Assembly: GCA_029817715.1 (NCBI GenBank)
Contig: JARUPY010000391.1
Coordinates: 62,001-126,000, forward strand
Length of the DNA: 64,000 nucleotides
From: Melastoma dodecandrum
Taxonomy: Eukaryota; Streptophyta; Magnoliopsida; Myrtales; Melastomataceae
Reading direction: 5' to 3'
How positions within the stretch are numbered: position 1 is the stretch's first letter; the number at the start of each line of letters is the position of its first letter. The translations under genes and the position numbers were made by a program. Shown here in pieces: positions 38,749-50,227 of the stretch. The notes beneath the pieces were generated by a model. That model was not told the origin of the DNA, did not search any database, and saw only the letters and a list, made by a program, of their open reading frames with translations.

Positions 38749-41601
38749 CTAGTCGCAGTATATTTCAGCCATGAAGGTGTGAGCTAGCTGGCCAGCCAAG
38801 CTGGGAGGGTCTTCAGCCATAGTGTCTACAAATACGCTGACTACCCTGCGCTCGTGACACGTGGCTTTAAGACTGAACCAGGTGAGGAACTTCACCCTAA
38901 AGTTTGCTTCTATATACCCTTCTTTCTCCAACCCCTTGATTACTCGGACGGAGTACTCATAGTCACTCTCCCCTGTCAGTCTTCTGCAGTTGGACTTCAC
39001 CACCTTGTGCATTTCGTAAGATTTGCAAGGTGTAGCAGGAGAGGAAGATTTCCGGCCAAAGGAGGTGAAAGCATCATCCTTGTAGCACATCCGATGGCGT
39101 TCTGCAGCCACCCTTATATCACCGTGGTCATTTGGCTGAGCAGTCAAAAGAATCTGGCCTATTGGAGTATTGTCTGATTTTGGGTGTTGAGATGAACCTT
39201 CTTTCGAAGAATCTACGCTAAGTGGTAGAGTAACCCATTTAGCTTCACAAGCTCCAGAAACCCCACATCTACCATATACACAGATTTTGATCAAGTACTT
39301 GGCCGATGGCTGAAGACCAGTTATCTTGAACCGCTTCTGTGGCTTCAGTGAAACAAAGGTGGGTTCGTCTGCGAATTGGGTTGCTGCGTAGTGGCGGTGC
39401 CAGATCTTGCAGCCTATGAAGTTCTCCAAGAGGAAATCATCATACTTCAGAGCAACAACCACTGAAGTCGGTGAGAACTCTTCAAAATTGATCCAACAAG
39501 CTGAAATGGAAGATTAAAGGAAATAATCTTTGTAAGTAACCTTATGTAAAATACCGTGACAGCAAATCAAAGCTGTTACAGAGTCCTCCTTGTCATCGAT
39601 ACAAAAACTAAAGGAGATCATGGATCAGCGTAAGATATATAGACCGCCATAAATTTAGATAACATTGACATGAAAGTGACTTACCGGCTGATTCTCCGAA
39701 TACTTGATTGGGGTGTAGCGAGAAAAGGGAATCAAATGCCTCAACAGCAGCAGCACACAACTTCTGCACCTCAGAACCGCAGGAGAGCCTATTAACAAGT
39801 CCACGAACCATTGTCGAGGAAGCCACCTTCACTGGGCCAACTTCATCCTTCAGTAGCTTGGCCGCAGATAAGACAATCTTTTGTAGCTCTTTATATATCA
39901 CGGTTCCAGAGAGGATCTTCTTGGCAAGGAATATCCGGAGGCACATGTCATCCACTCTCCTTGCCTCCTTAGCAACACACATTTGTTTTCTCCATGCACT
40001 TAAATATCCAAAGGCGTAACATCAGAATCAGATCTCCAGAAGCATAATGCAAGTAACAGGTGACTGGAACTGAAGGGAAAAGATGCACATGCAAGTGTAA
40101 TTGACAATGAACTAGAGTATATATAGCAGGTTCAAAAGTTCTTATTCCATTTCTATGTGAGAAAACAAGCGGCTAAATCGGCATAACATCTGATGCCACC
40201 AATTCCACGCACATTTCATCTACATCTAATTTTATTTTCCTCTTTTCAAGAGCAACTCTTTATATTAAGCTCCACCCGGTGATTTCCAAGTATTTTTATC
40301 TTGAAAAAAAGGGAAGCATCCAACACAAACGACGATGCAGGCAAATGAATGCGAATTCATCTTTCTGGGTAAATCACGGCTTTCCTAACAACTCCATCCA
40401 ATAGAATATTGAAATACTATACCATAGCAACAGATATTAAATAAATCACGGATGCAGCATATCTCCCCGCCATTGATGCCAACATCAAATCAACTAAATC
40501 ACCATTCAAGTAATAGAGGGTATTCAGAGCATGGGAGGAAAGATCGAAATGACAAGTAGTTTACCCCATTATGCTGTTATTTTTTCTGCAAGATACACAG
40601 CAGAAACTCCCATCCAACTTGTTCCTCAGGAAGCCAGCCCTCACATCCTTCAGAGCACACTTCAGATGGCACGACAGTCCACAAAATCCATCTCCCCCAA
40701 TCGGACCAGTGTCTGAGCCACAAGTCAACCAAAGACTAGGGTCCTTATTTTCATCGTACCTGTAGCATATAGAACAAGCGCACCTCCGACAGAACCTGTT
40801 TCCCAAACTAATATCTGCCCTGCATGCAACATTTTGACAAGATTGCAACTGGGGAACCACATCGCGGTTCGTCAGAGAGGTATCACCTGAGCGACTGATG
40901 AGCTGTGCAGGGGATTCTGTTTTCCGTTGCCTCTTGAATCTGCCATCCGGAGAACAGTCGGAGTCCCCATTCCTCTCATTCCCGCATACCAACTTCATCA
41001 GGTGCTCGATCATCTGACTTTTGGTGAGCCCGGTATACTTCCTCTCTTTGCCCATCTCTTCACAGATTACCTCCAGCAGGTCCTGCCTCCTAAAACCACT
41101 CAAGATCTCGGGAGCATCCTTGGGCTGCCGCTGAGCAATTTGACGGACGAGCTCCCTTTTCTCCTCCACGCTAAGCCGGCCACGTATAGCAGGGTCCGGC
41201 ACAGAACCTGCCAAACATGGCCCCCCCTAAGCATCATGCAATATCCTAGAACCAGAAAACACTAAACCCAGCAAAAACCCACAGCCCACGACACGATCAC
41301 CAAGCAACAACAACAAACCCACAAACAATCTCTCCCCCAAACACAATCGAAACCCCGGGAACAGTCGAAAAGGCTACTCCTTTACGGAAAAGGAAGGCAG
41401 AAAGCGTGCTACATTTGCATTTTCTGCAACCCCCGACGCCCTAAAACATGCAAAGGAAAGGATGGGGGACAGCGACTGTCCTTTTTGGGTCCCGCTTTCA
41501 TTGTGGGGTGTCGAGAAAGGGAATTAAAAAGGGATCCCACCTGAAGGGACAGGGACAGGAGTAGGACAAGGACGTGTTTCCTCTGCTCCCGTCTTCATCA
41601 T
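38749..41601 (-). CDS. VIN3-like (VIL/VEL) Polycomb-associated PHD finger protein
   Basis: Proposed exons: 41601-41541, 41207-40565, 39998-39685 and 39500-38749, in phase, 589 residues (Arabidopsis VIL1/VRN5 is about 600). VEL proteins work with PRC2 in H3K27 methylation, as at FLC. Visible domains in order: an N-terminal helical segment ([35 protein letters not shown]); a PHD finger with [30 protein letters not shown] and [11 protein letters not shown]; a [15 protein letters not shown] linker; an FNIII domain ([28 protein letters not shown]); and the C-terminal VEL domain ([20 protein letters not shown], then [19 protein letters not shown]). The short first exon ([13 protein letters not shown]) is inferred from a phase-1 GT donor at 41540 that restores the frame at the acceptor before 41207; no in-frame ATG exists in the second exon upstream of the conserved part. 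Which VIL paralogue it is remains unclear. Confidence 0.88.
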
Positions 41602-42724
41602 TTTGGTCGTTCGATGGGAAAGGGAAAAAAAAAACACACGGCCAGCCAGCCAGCCAGCACTTCCTTCCGACAGAGGGAGAGAGCGGGTGAATGGAGACGA
41701 TAAAAAGAGGGGAGGAGAAAGCCAAAAAAGGCTGGGGATGAGAAGACGAAGAAGGAAGGGTTCCTTCATTCGTATATTTCCCTATCTTCTTTTTTTGTAA
41801 TTATAAACTATTTAGTCATAAATGATCTAAGACATTATCCATAAATCATCTAAAATTTCACATTAATAATGGTAAAGAAAATAAACTGATAATAAACCCC
41901 AAATGGACCTTTATTCGCCTCCCAATTAAATTCCCCATCAATCCACCTCATTCAATTCCTTGTGTCATGTCCAAATAATAATTCCACCCCTAAAACTTTG
42001 TTTACTTCAACTGGTGGTTTATAACGGATTTCGTGAGTTAGTTTTGTATTTAGTTAAATATTTTCTTACCTAATATTATTAATTTATGATTGCATTTTAG
42101 TGGGAAGGTACCCAATATTTTGATGATGCTGGAATGCTAATCATATTTATGCTGCATGCACTCGCTGAGGTTGCTTGGGATGGAGATTTAGACTCATGGC
42201 AGCATCAATTTGCGAAACCTATTTATGAACATGTTTGATAAGTTTCTGTTTTTGTTTTGTTTTTTGTGAAAATAAAAATACCCATTTATTACTTCTTTCA
42301 CGGAGGATTTGTACGTACCTATTTACGTATATTTCGAAAAAGAATTGGTCAAATATGACGACAAATTAACAAATCATCGGTTCAAAATCTCGGCATTCAA
42401 TTTTCAACGGAGTAAGCTGTTCGATTTTCAATAAATTCGTACAAAGGCTCTTGGTATTGTTTCACGAGCATCATAAACTCTACGCGACGAAGTTGGACGT
42501 ACGGCCTCATCCTCCCCCAAATTTCACTCCATCGGACGAACTCACGGTTCAGATCGAGAATGTAAAAGGCACGTAACCATCCGTCAACCTTCCGTTAATT
42601 GACTGGCAAACTATATTAATAGGACGTCATGTACTTAGAATAACAACACGAGTTTGGTCCAAATAGTATGAAGTTTGGGCTCGTTTAATTAGGTTTTACG
42701 TTCGAAATTGAACGTAACCTCATG
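41602..42724. other. Intergenic region upstream of the VIN3-like gene and CER2-like relic
   Basis: 41602-41770 is the likely leader and promoter of the VIN3-like gene. 41800-42700 is AT-rich with no supported gene. A stretch near 42325-42360 (TTTCGAAAAAGAATTGGTCA) loosely resembles the Pack-MULE terminal repeat, but I found no target-site duplication. Confidence 0.5.
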
Positions 42725-43890
42725 TACGGCATGAAGCTATCGTCTGCGTGCCGGCCAGCATCATGGGGGACGACGAGCCCGTCAACGATGCCACCGACCT
42801 GGCGATGAAGCTCCACTACATCAAGGGAGTTTGTGTTCTGGGTGGACACCCTCAACGGACTCTCCATATATGACCTCAAGAAGCAAATGTTGAGCAGGCT
42901 TGGCCTGTTCCCTGCCGCCTTGGGGAGGATCCTCCAAAGGGAGGACGATGGAGATTACGACGACGACGACTCCTTCCTTGAGAGGCCCTACGTCAATTGC
43001 AATGACAATGGGGCCAGGAATGCGGAGGCGAGGCCGAGTCAAAACTGGATGAGTGGTTGTTGCGGACCGAGGAAGGGGTCAGTTTTGCACACGAAAACGA
43101 ACGCCGCCGGATCACTCACCGGAGTGCGGGAAAAAAACAGTGGTGGTCATGTGCCCCCTCCTCACTCCATGTGCCCCTTTCTCCAAGTCCAACCAACGTC
43201 GACCCGCCCTCATCGCCCTTCAATCCCATTGCCCCCATTGGCGATCTCTAGACCGCCCCAAACACCCCAAGGGGATGCGGAATTATCCCTCCACGTCACT
43301 CTGCAACTGATGGAGCTCTTACACTCCCTGTCTGGCTTCGTCCGTCCGCGCCAGCTCTCGGCCTTCGAGTTGATCTCCTCTGTCCTATGGAAGTCCCATC
43401 TCCAGAGCGATGGCGAACAGGGGGAACAGGTCAGCAGTCGGGTGCGAGTGCCGCCTCGTTCAAAGGGGAGTTTAGGGGAGATGTGTCCGAGTCGTCGGTC
43501 AATGGTATGATGTTTGGCAGAGCGGAGGTAGATGTCTTGGTCGCAGAGGCCAAGGTGGAGGAGATCCTCGGGGTGATCCTCAGGAGGACCGACATGGGTC
43601 GTGCGATTGACTGTCCATCGTCAGGAGACTTCGGGGCAAAACTGACGTTAGTCGACCTGGAGGGACTAGACATAAGTGGCGTAAATATTAATGGAAAGAA
43701 GGCAGTGTACGCGAGTTACTGGTCGGAGAGGTCGCCGAGGGAGGCGTGGTCGTGGTACTCCCGGAAGTGGCGGGAAAAGGGATGGGAAGAAGAGCGGACG
43801 TTGTTCTGCCTGAAGTTGAGTTGGGTACGGTTAGGGATGAACTCACCGTTACTATGGGACTGCCACACAGATTTTATTTAGGTGTCGAAT
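42725..43890 (+). pseudogene. CER2-like BAHD family pseudogene
   Basis: CER2-type proteins are BAHD relatives that enable fatty-acid elongation beyond C28 for cuticular wax. Pieces are visible in order but in shifting frames: CVPASIMGDDEPVNDATDLA and MKLHYIKG; after a frameshift near 42830, DTLNGLSIYDLKKQM and ERPYVNCNDNGARNAEA; another near 43030 into ESKLDEWLLRTEEG; then FELISSVLWKSHLQSDGEQ; after a possible intron, GDFGAKLTLVDLEGLDISGV and NINGKKAV; and a last shift near 43745 into VVVLPEV and RADVVLPEVELGTVRDELTV, which ends around 43880. At least three frameshifts are needed, and the central HXXXD-containing region cannot be found. It lies between SICKLE-like and AP-4 mu, as does CER2 (At4g24510) in Arabidopsis, from memory. 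Clearly non-functional. Confidence 0.85.
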
Positions 43891-44643
43891 TTGTATCATA
43901 TCTTTATAGTTAATTAATAAAATATTTCTTAAAAAATAACTCAAAATTCGTTATATAATGCTTTCGATTTATAAAGAATTCGCTGTTTCTAATATTATAC
44001 CGAGTGAGGAACATGACGAATTTTGAAAGTTAAAACTCTATTTTGTGAAATAGTTTTTCGACGAAATTATAATTCCATAGTAAATGCACTTCCTGTCTAA
44101 TACATAATTTGTTTGTGTATTTGAGCTAGCGAATGTGGGAATATGGAATACATGTTTACTTTCATCATAAAGCCGATTCCGCGAGAACAACGCTCAAGAG
44201 CCATCGGCTTTTACTTTTTAAGTTTATTACAAAAAATAAATCAATTTAAGGACCAAATGGACTTTGGGGATAAATTGAAGACCTAACAGCAATACCCACG
44301 AAAGAGATACTTCAGGGGCATCCTCAAGGCCAATATCGTCATTTCACTTCTTGCTAGGGTTTCCTTTCTTCCACTCTAGCGCTCGCTCCCCTCCCCCCAC
44401 GTCAAATCCCAAACCCCGCCCTAACTGCTGGCGGCGCCGGCGTCGTCGTTCCCTAAAACCCCTCGCAGCCGAAACCCCCCCCCCCGCGTTTGGCGGTCGC
44501 GCTGTCTTTGCGACCGCCAATCGAGTCTCCCCCTTTTCAAATTTCACTCTTTTTTCCTGCCCATTTTTTCCGAAGAACCCTCCGCCGATAACCGTCACCG
44601 GCGGCCGATCATCGGTGGCTGACGGAGGTTACGCCGAACTGAG
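43891..44643. other. Intergenic region and leader of the DRMY1-like gene
   Basis: 43900-44230 is AT-rich, with short motifs (TTTTTCGACGAAATTATAA near 44053; AAAGCCGATT near 44169) resembling the Mutator-like repeats of this window. 44340-44643 is pyrimidine-rich and probably the DRMY1-like 5'UTR and core promoter. The 98-residue open frame there is low-complexity and not supported as a protein. Confidence 0.45.
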
Positions 44644-47600
44644 ATGATCGAGCCCAAACAAGAGAAGCAGCAGCAGAAGAAGCAGAAGAAGGGATTCACC
44701 ACCGAGGACCACGTCTCCACTCTCTTGCATAGGTCCGATGCACTTGCATGGCTCGAGTAGTCGGCTAACGGCTCGATTGTATGTAGCCCGGCTGACGTTC
44801 TCGTTCGGATATTCAGGTATCCAGTCACTACCGTACTGGCGCTTTTGCAGGAGGTGGCCCAGTTTCCGGATGCTAAGAATGACTGGGATGCGTTGGCGAA
44901 GAGGACGTCAACGGGGATTTCTAACCCACGCGAGCTTCAGATGTTGTGGCGGCACTTGGCTTATGGTGACGACTTGCTTGGGAAGGTTGAAGACGAGGCC
45001 AGACCTTTGGTTAGTATGGTGGTTTTCCGCATGTTAGTATGTGTTGCCTCTTGGATTTTTGCCGATTACATTTCACGCACATCGTGTGCTTTAGTCGGCT
45101 GGTCACCTTGTTAGTTACTTCAGCTTCAATGATTAGGAAGATAGGAATTTGCAATATTACGGTGAACGTAGAGTTAGGATGTCCTTCGTGAACATGAATA
45201 ACTAGTCCGCTAGTGGCTGGAGATTGGCTTTTCTTCTTAGAATTATGTAGTAGATGGGATTACTGTTACATCAAGGATATCCTTTTATGATATACAATCG
45301 TTCTATCTCTCCCTCTCTTTGTCTCAAATTTTTGCATGCCTCGCAAAATTTTTGTTTCTGCTTTATGAAGATATGCATTACATTTCTAGTTGGGTGAGTG
45401 TTCCTTTGTTGTGGTTGACAGGATGACGGTAGTGATCTGGAGTTTGAGTTGGAAGCTTTGCCAGCGGTGGGAAGCGAAACTTTAAATGAGGTGGCTGCCT
45501 GTGTCAAGGTCCCTGAATGGGCAAGCATCTGTCGTCTCATTGCTTTTGAAATTGAAGAATAAACTTTTAGGGGTAGGTAGGCCTAGGTTGAATTTGGTGA
45601 GATGGTTGATATAATGTATAATAGGATTTATTTTGTCATGGCCTGTTTACATGAACTGTGACCCATCAAGGGATTTTGTTAGAGGGTGGGTAGAATTAGG
45701 TTATGTGAAGCACAGGGTATTAGTGAACAATTTTCGTCTGGATGCTGGCCTTGCACATGTGGTGGGGGAAGGCTTCACAGTTTTAAGATGTGCCATGTGG
45801 TTCTGTTTAGATATTCTAGATGCTTGTTGATATGCTTTTTCAGATTCTTGTGTAAATTCCCGATAAGTAGGTTCCTATGAGATGTTGTCTTTTTTGGACA
45901 GCCTACTCACAAAGTTGCTATCTATTTGCAGGTACTGATGGCCTCTGGCTTACCAAGTGATTCTCGTCAGTCAAATAGCATGACTTTTGAAGCACCTTTG
46001 ACGATTAATATACCCAATGGACAATCATCAAGTGCAGCTCCAGAATGTTCTCAAGCATCTTTTTTGAGGCAAGGGAGGAACATAACTGTACAAGTTTCTG
46101 TTCCTTCTTTGCCTACCACGGCATTTGATGAAGGATTGGATGGACATGGACCAGGTGGTGGGAACCAGCCATTAAAAAAGAAGAGGAAGCAGTGGTCTAA
46201 AGCTGAGGATAACGAGTTAATTGCTGCTGTTGAAAAATGTGGGGAAGGAAATTGGCCAACAATATTGGAAGGGGGCTTCAAGCTAGATAGGACACCTGCA
46301 CAGCTAGCGCAGGTAACATAAATCTGAATCTTTGAATCTTATTATTTCTCTCCACCTCACCCATTTGAAGGGTGAAATCTAAGAAATGATCCATGTCGCC
46401 CATTGAAGGGTGAACTATAACATAGTATTGTTGCCATTACCACCTGTTCTCATATATCTTAAACCCCCACAGCTTCAGCAGAGGGCTTTGATCTGTTCAT
46501 CTTTTTTTTTTTCGGTAGAAAGGGTAGTTTCATTCAGAAAATAAAATAGGCGTTTTAGCAGTTAGGTTACAGAACCGATGAAGCATGGGATGTCCTCATG
46601 CAATGCTTCCAAAATGAAATCTGGGGGAAAATGGAAAGATAGGTAATGCTCCTCCTGGTTTAGGGCTACCTTTGCCATCTTATCCGCAACCCTGTTTCTT
46701 CCCCTTGACACGTAGGATATTGATGATGTTTCAAAATCATGTAACCGCAACCTGCATTCATCCAGAATAGGCTTAATTAATGAGTTTGGTTGCTGGGTGC
46801 CCTGTAGGTAGCTAACTAGTATTGCTGCATCTGTTTGGATTGCTAGATGCTTGATTCCCAGGTTCTTTGCTAGGCTGAGTCCTTCGTTAATTTCCATGGC
46901 TTCAGCAATTAGGCAGTTCGTGCTAGGGTGTTTAGCACAGGATCCAACTATCCAATTGCCTTGTTGATCCCTCAGTATTGCCCCTAGGCCGATGTATAAT
47001 CCGTTTTCCCTTGTAGGTGCATCTGTGTTCATCGTGCATGGATGATCTGTTCATCTTTTGTTCACCGCCTTTTCATTTCAAAATATTTGATTATGAGAAG
47101 TTTTGTTGCTTTGGCTTTCTTCCCTGCTTGCTGTCTGATTTCATTTGCTGCAAGTGTAGCATAAACTGTTGTGCAATTGTTTTTCAGAGGTGGCTCACCA
47201 TTAAGAAAAGGCAGGGCAACACGAATGTCAGTGGGCCCAACACTATTGGTACTCAACTTTCTGAAGCACAGCTGGCGGCTCGCCATGCTATGTCCATAGC
47301 TTTGAACATGCCGGTGAAGAATGTGGGGTCTGGTAAAGATTAACATCTACATATCAGATTAATCTGATCCTCAGGATGGTAATCATTCGCGTTTAGCCAC
47401 CTAACAAGTTTCTGAAAATGATTGAATCAGCAGGGGCATCTTTAAAACCAGTGCTCGCATCCTCCAGTATAAAACACGGCAGAAGCAGTGATATGCAAAT
47501 GCCTGGGCAGTCTCACCAGATGTCAAGACCTCTTAAAATATCCCCACCTAAGACCACCGATAGTTCCGACTCTATGGGATTGAAAGCTGCTGCAGTTGCT

Positions 47601-48209
47601 GCTGGAGCTCGTATAGTTACCCCTTCAGACGCAGCATCATTTCTTAGAGCTACTCAAGCCAAACCTGCTGTCCACATAGTTCATAAAGGTGGTTCCGTGA
47701 CCAGATGTTCCATCCCGGGATCATCAACTACTCATCCTAATTCAGCTGTCCCAAGTAATGGAACGTCAACTCTCACGCAGACTTCTGGGTTGGCATTACA
47801 ACACACTTCAGCTGCCCCCGTTGCCTCCACTTCATCTCGTTCCTTGCAACTTCCACCTCAGCAAGCAGTCAAACCTGATCAGCGAACAGGGAAAGCAGAC
47901 CCAAGTGAAGTAGATAGCATTTCGGGGAATGGTATGAATGAGAGATGGCCTGTTGATCCATCAGCCAGTACAGAGCCAAACACAGCGCTTGGAAACAGGA
48001 TGAATGGAGACAACCCGGCCAGTTCTAATCGAGGAGCTGCCCACGAAGAAAGTCAACGGGAGAAACTCGCTGTCAGTGATAACTCAGCACAATCAACTGG
48101 AAACGGATCAGGGAATGCCGATATAGGGGTGAAGAACAATGCATCTAGTTTGCAGGTTGTGGGTGTGGAAGCAAGTGAGAAGCAGGAAGAGGTGAAAGTT
48201 GTGGGCTGA
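44644..48209 (+). CDS. DRMY1-like single-MYB/SANT nuclear protein
   Basis: Exons 44644-44732, 44817-45009, 45422-45508, 45932-46312, 47188-47332 and 47434-48209 join in phase to 556 residues. The sequence resembles Arabidopsis At1g58220 (DRMY1) and its paralogue At1g09710. DRMY1 is reported to affect growth and organ regularity. Visible parts: a Lys/Gln-rich N-terminus; YPVTTVLALLQEVAQF and NPRELQMLWRHLAYGDDLLG; an acidic DDGSDLEFELEALPAVGSET stretch; EAPLTINIPNG; a basic KKKRKQW followed by a SANT/MYB repeat (WSKAEDNELIAAVEKCGEGN and TPAQLAQRWLTIKKRQ, spliced within the third helix region); and a long Ser/Ala/Pro-rich C-terminal tail with KAAAVAAGARIVTPSDAAS. The 875 bp intron 46313-47187 carries a LINE insertion in reverse. 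No break is seen. Confidence 0.88.
46506..47042 (-). mobile_element. 5'-truncated LINE (L1-type) RNase H fragment with 17 bp target-site duplication
   Basis: On the minus strand it encodes an RNase H-like domain open for about 157 residues: MNTDAPTRENGLYIGLGAI, AEAMEINEGL, HLAIQTDAAIL and VSRGRNRVADKMAK, with the expected D-E-D-D residues. The direct repeat TGATCTGTTCATCTTTT lies at 46489-46505 and 47043-47059. A poly-A tail (T-run on plus, 46502-46512) abuts the low-coordinate side, as target-primed insertion predicts. The element starts abruptly at the RNase H domain, so almost all of ORF2 is missing. It is in an intron, antisense to the DRMY1-like gene. Confidence 0.93.
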
Positions 48210-48507
48210 TGGTATGGCAGTTGAAGCTTGTCCATTCTCAGGTGCGAAGGATTTGGTATTGTAAGGGAAGCTTTTAGAAGGCATCTGGTTGAATGTAATA
48301 TGTGGGTGTAAGTAGATGGGGCAGCTTGCAGGTAGTACAGAATTCCCTGTACATTTTCTTTTTGTTCTCACCATACTCTTATCAATTTAGCTTAGTTAGA
48401 TGTACAAATGATTTCACCCTCAAGGGTTTGTTATGTCATGTATAAAGTAGATTGCATTTTCCCCCGGCTGCGCCTGTGGGACATTCGTGTAAATGCAGCA
48501 GGATTTT

Positions 48508-49975
48508 TTTTTGGGTAGAGAGGGAGTTATTAGATTAGATAATAGTTAAAGCTACATAGTTTGGGGTTGTAAGACCCCTGCAGATCCAAAATATGCCAAA
48601 TCCACATGTAACATCCCTGTAGGTCCGAAACATGGCAAATCCCCATGTAAAACATCTATTACAAAATCTGGAGGGTAGCAATAGGTGATAGATTCCTTGT
48701 CTTGTTGCACCGCTTTCTTTGCCATCTTGTCTGCTAGTTGGTTCTTTGTTCTGGGGATATGTGTGATGTTGTAATCTTCGAAATCACTTAATAGCGATCT
48801 GTGTTTAATCACAAGAGGAGAAACCAGTGGGGGTGGTTGTTTTGAACCTGTGAGGTAGAGGAGGAGGATTTCCGCGTCTATTTCTATTGCCAGTGTCAGT
48901 AGCCCTAAGTCTTTGGCTAGGTAGATGCCCTCTATAAGTGCCGAAGCTTCGCCTATGAGACTGTTTATATTTGTGACTTTTTTGGTAAACCCCCCAATCC
49001 ATGTTCCGCTCTGATTCCTGATTGCGCCTCCCAAGCTTGTAGTTAGGTGTCCTTGCTTTGTCGATGCATCAGTGTTTAGGGTGAAGGGTAGTTTTTCCAA
49101 GGGTTGCCATTTCTGTCCTCTGTCTGTCGATGCATTAATATTCTGCAGTCGGTAGCAAATTGCTTTCTTCTTCGCACTTTTACATCCTAGTAGTGCCTGG
49201 ATTTCGGCTGCCCTTGCAAGTATGGTTTCTTTTTGCGCTTCCTGTTGATGGCTTGGTGCCGAGGGCCGCCTTGTTCCTCTGGAACCACAGGTGCCAGATG
49301 GCTTGGACAAATAGTATGTTCTAATGTATGCCATGTACTCTTGTTTTTCTAGTCTCTGGGCTAGTGGGCAGTCTCTCAAAATGTGTAACATTGATTCATT
49401 TTCCTATTCAAACACTGGGCAAATCTTTTCTGGTGTGATATTTCTTGAGGATAGGATATCCCGAGTGGGCAGTCTGTTCCACCACGCTTGCCAGATAAAA
49501 AGCTTTTGTTTTGGTAGTATAGGCAATTTCCAGATCCAAGTGAGATTGATGTCTGCGAAGGTTGTTGTGTTTGTGTGATAAATGGTATGCTGATGCGGTA
49601 GATAGTTCTCCATCGCTTGCGAATTTCCATGCGATCCTGTCTTTGCCCTGTGATATGACCGTGCTAGTGATTTGTGTCCTGGTAGGAGTGTAGTGGCTCC
49701 ATGTCTTTGTCATGTTCTGTTAATATAATAGCTTGTCACTGTTTTGTCTCTCTCTAGTTTGTTTAGTGGTCCTATAATCTTATCATTGAGTTTCCCACAA
49801 CCTAGCCAGTTGTTCTCCCAGAACCTGATTTGTAGCCCGCTTTTGACGAAAATCCTGGTACCTTGTTCAGTTATTTCTTTTCCTTTCTTGAGGGCTTTAA
49901 GGATGTGCGAACCTTGCTTTTTGTTTACAAGCGTTTGTCCTTGAAACTCAAGGATTAGCTTTCCATGAAGATGCT
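48508..49975 (-). mobile_element. 5'-truncated LINE (L1-type) ORF2 C-terminal fragment
   Basis: Read on the minus strand, it holds the end of an L1-type ORF2: a linker (KSGLQIRFWENNWLG), the zf-RVT region (WIWKLPILPKQKLFIWQAWW, then NRLPTRDILSS), a HILRDCPLAQRLE motif, and an RNase H-like domain (LPFTLNTDASTKQ, GEASALIEGIYLAKDLG, LAIEIDAEILLLYL, HIPRTKNQLADKMAKKA). The zf-RVT part is split by frameshifts and stops; the RNase H part is open for about 280 residues. A T-run at about 48505-48514 is the likely poly-A tail. Flanks GCAGCAGGAT (48496) and GCAGAGGAT (~49981) may be an imperfect target-site duplication. It lies between the DRMY1-like and kinesin genes. Confidence 0.88.
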
Positions 49976-50227
49976 AAAGCAGAGGATATTCCCAACCAAG
50001 GAGGAGAAACTAAATACAACATTTATATTCAGATTAGCTGACGAAAACGTTTCTGGAAAGAACGGAGTAAATAGTTCATCCGAGCAAATGAAACTCATAT
50101 CTGGATAATCAGATTAAGTATCAATTGACTGAAGAGCCCGTGTTTCCAGACAGCAGATGGCAAATTTAAGACAAGCACAATCGACAAAACAATGACTGGA
50201 TCAACAAAATGATGACCGGATCTCCAA

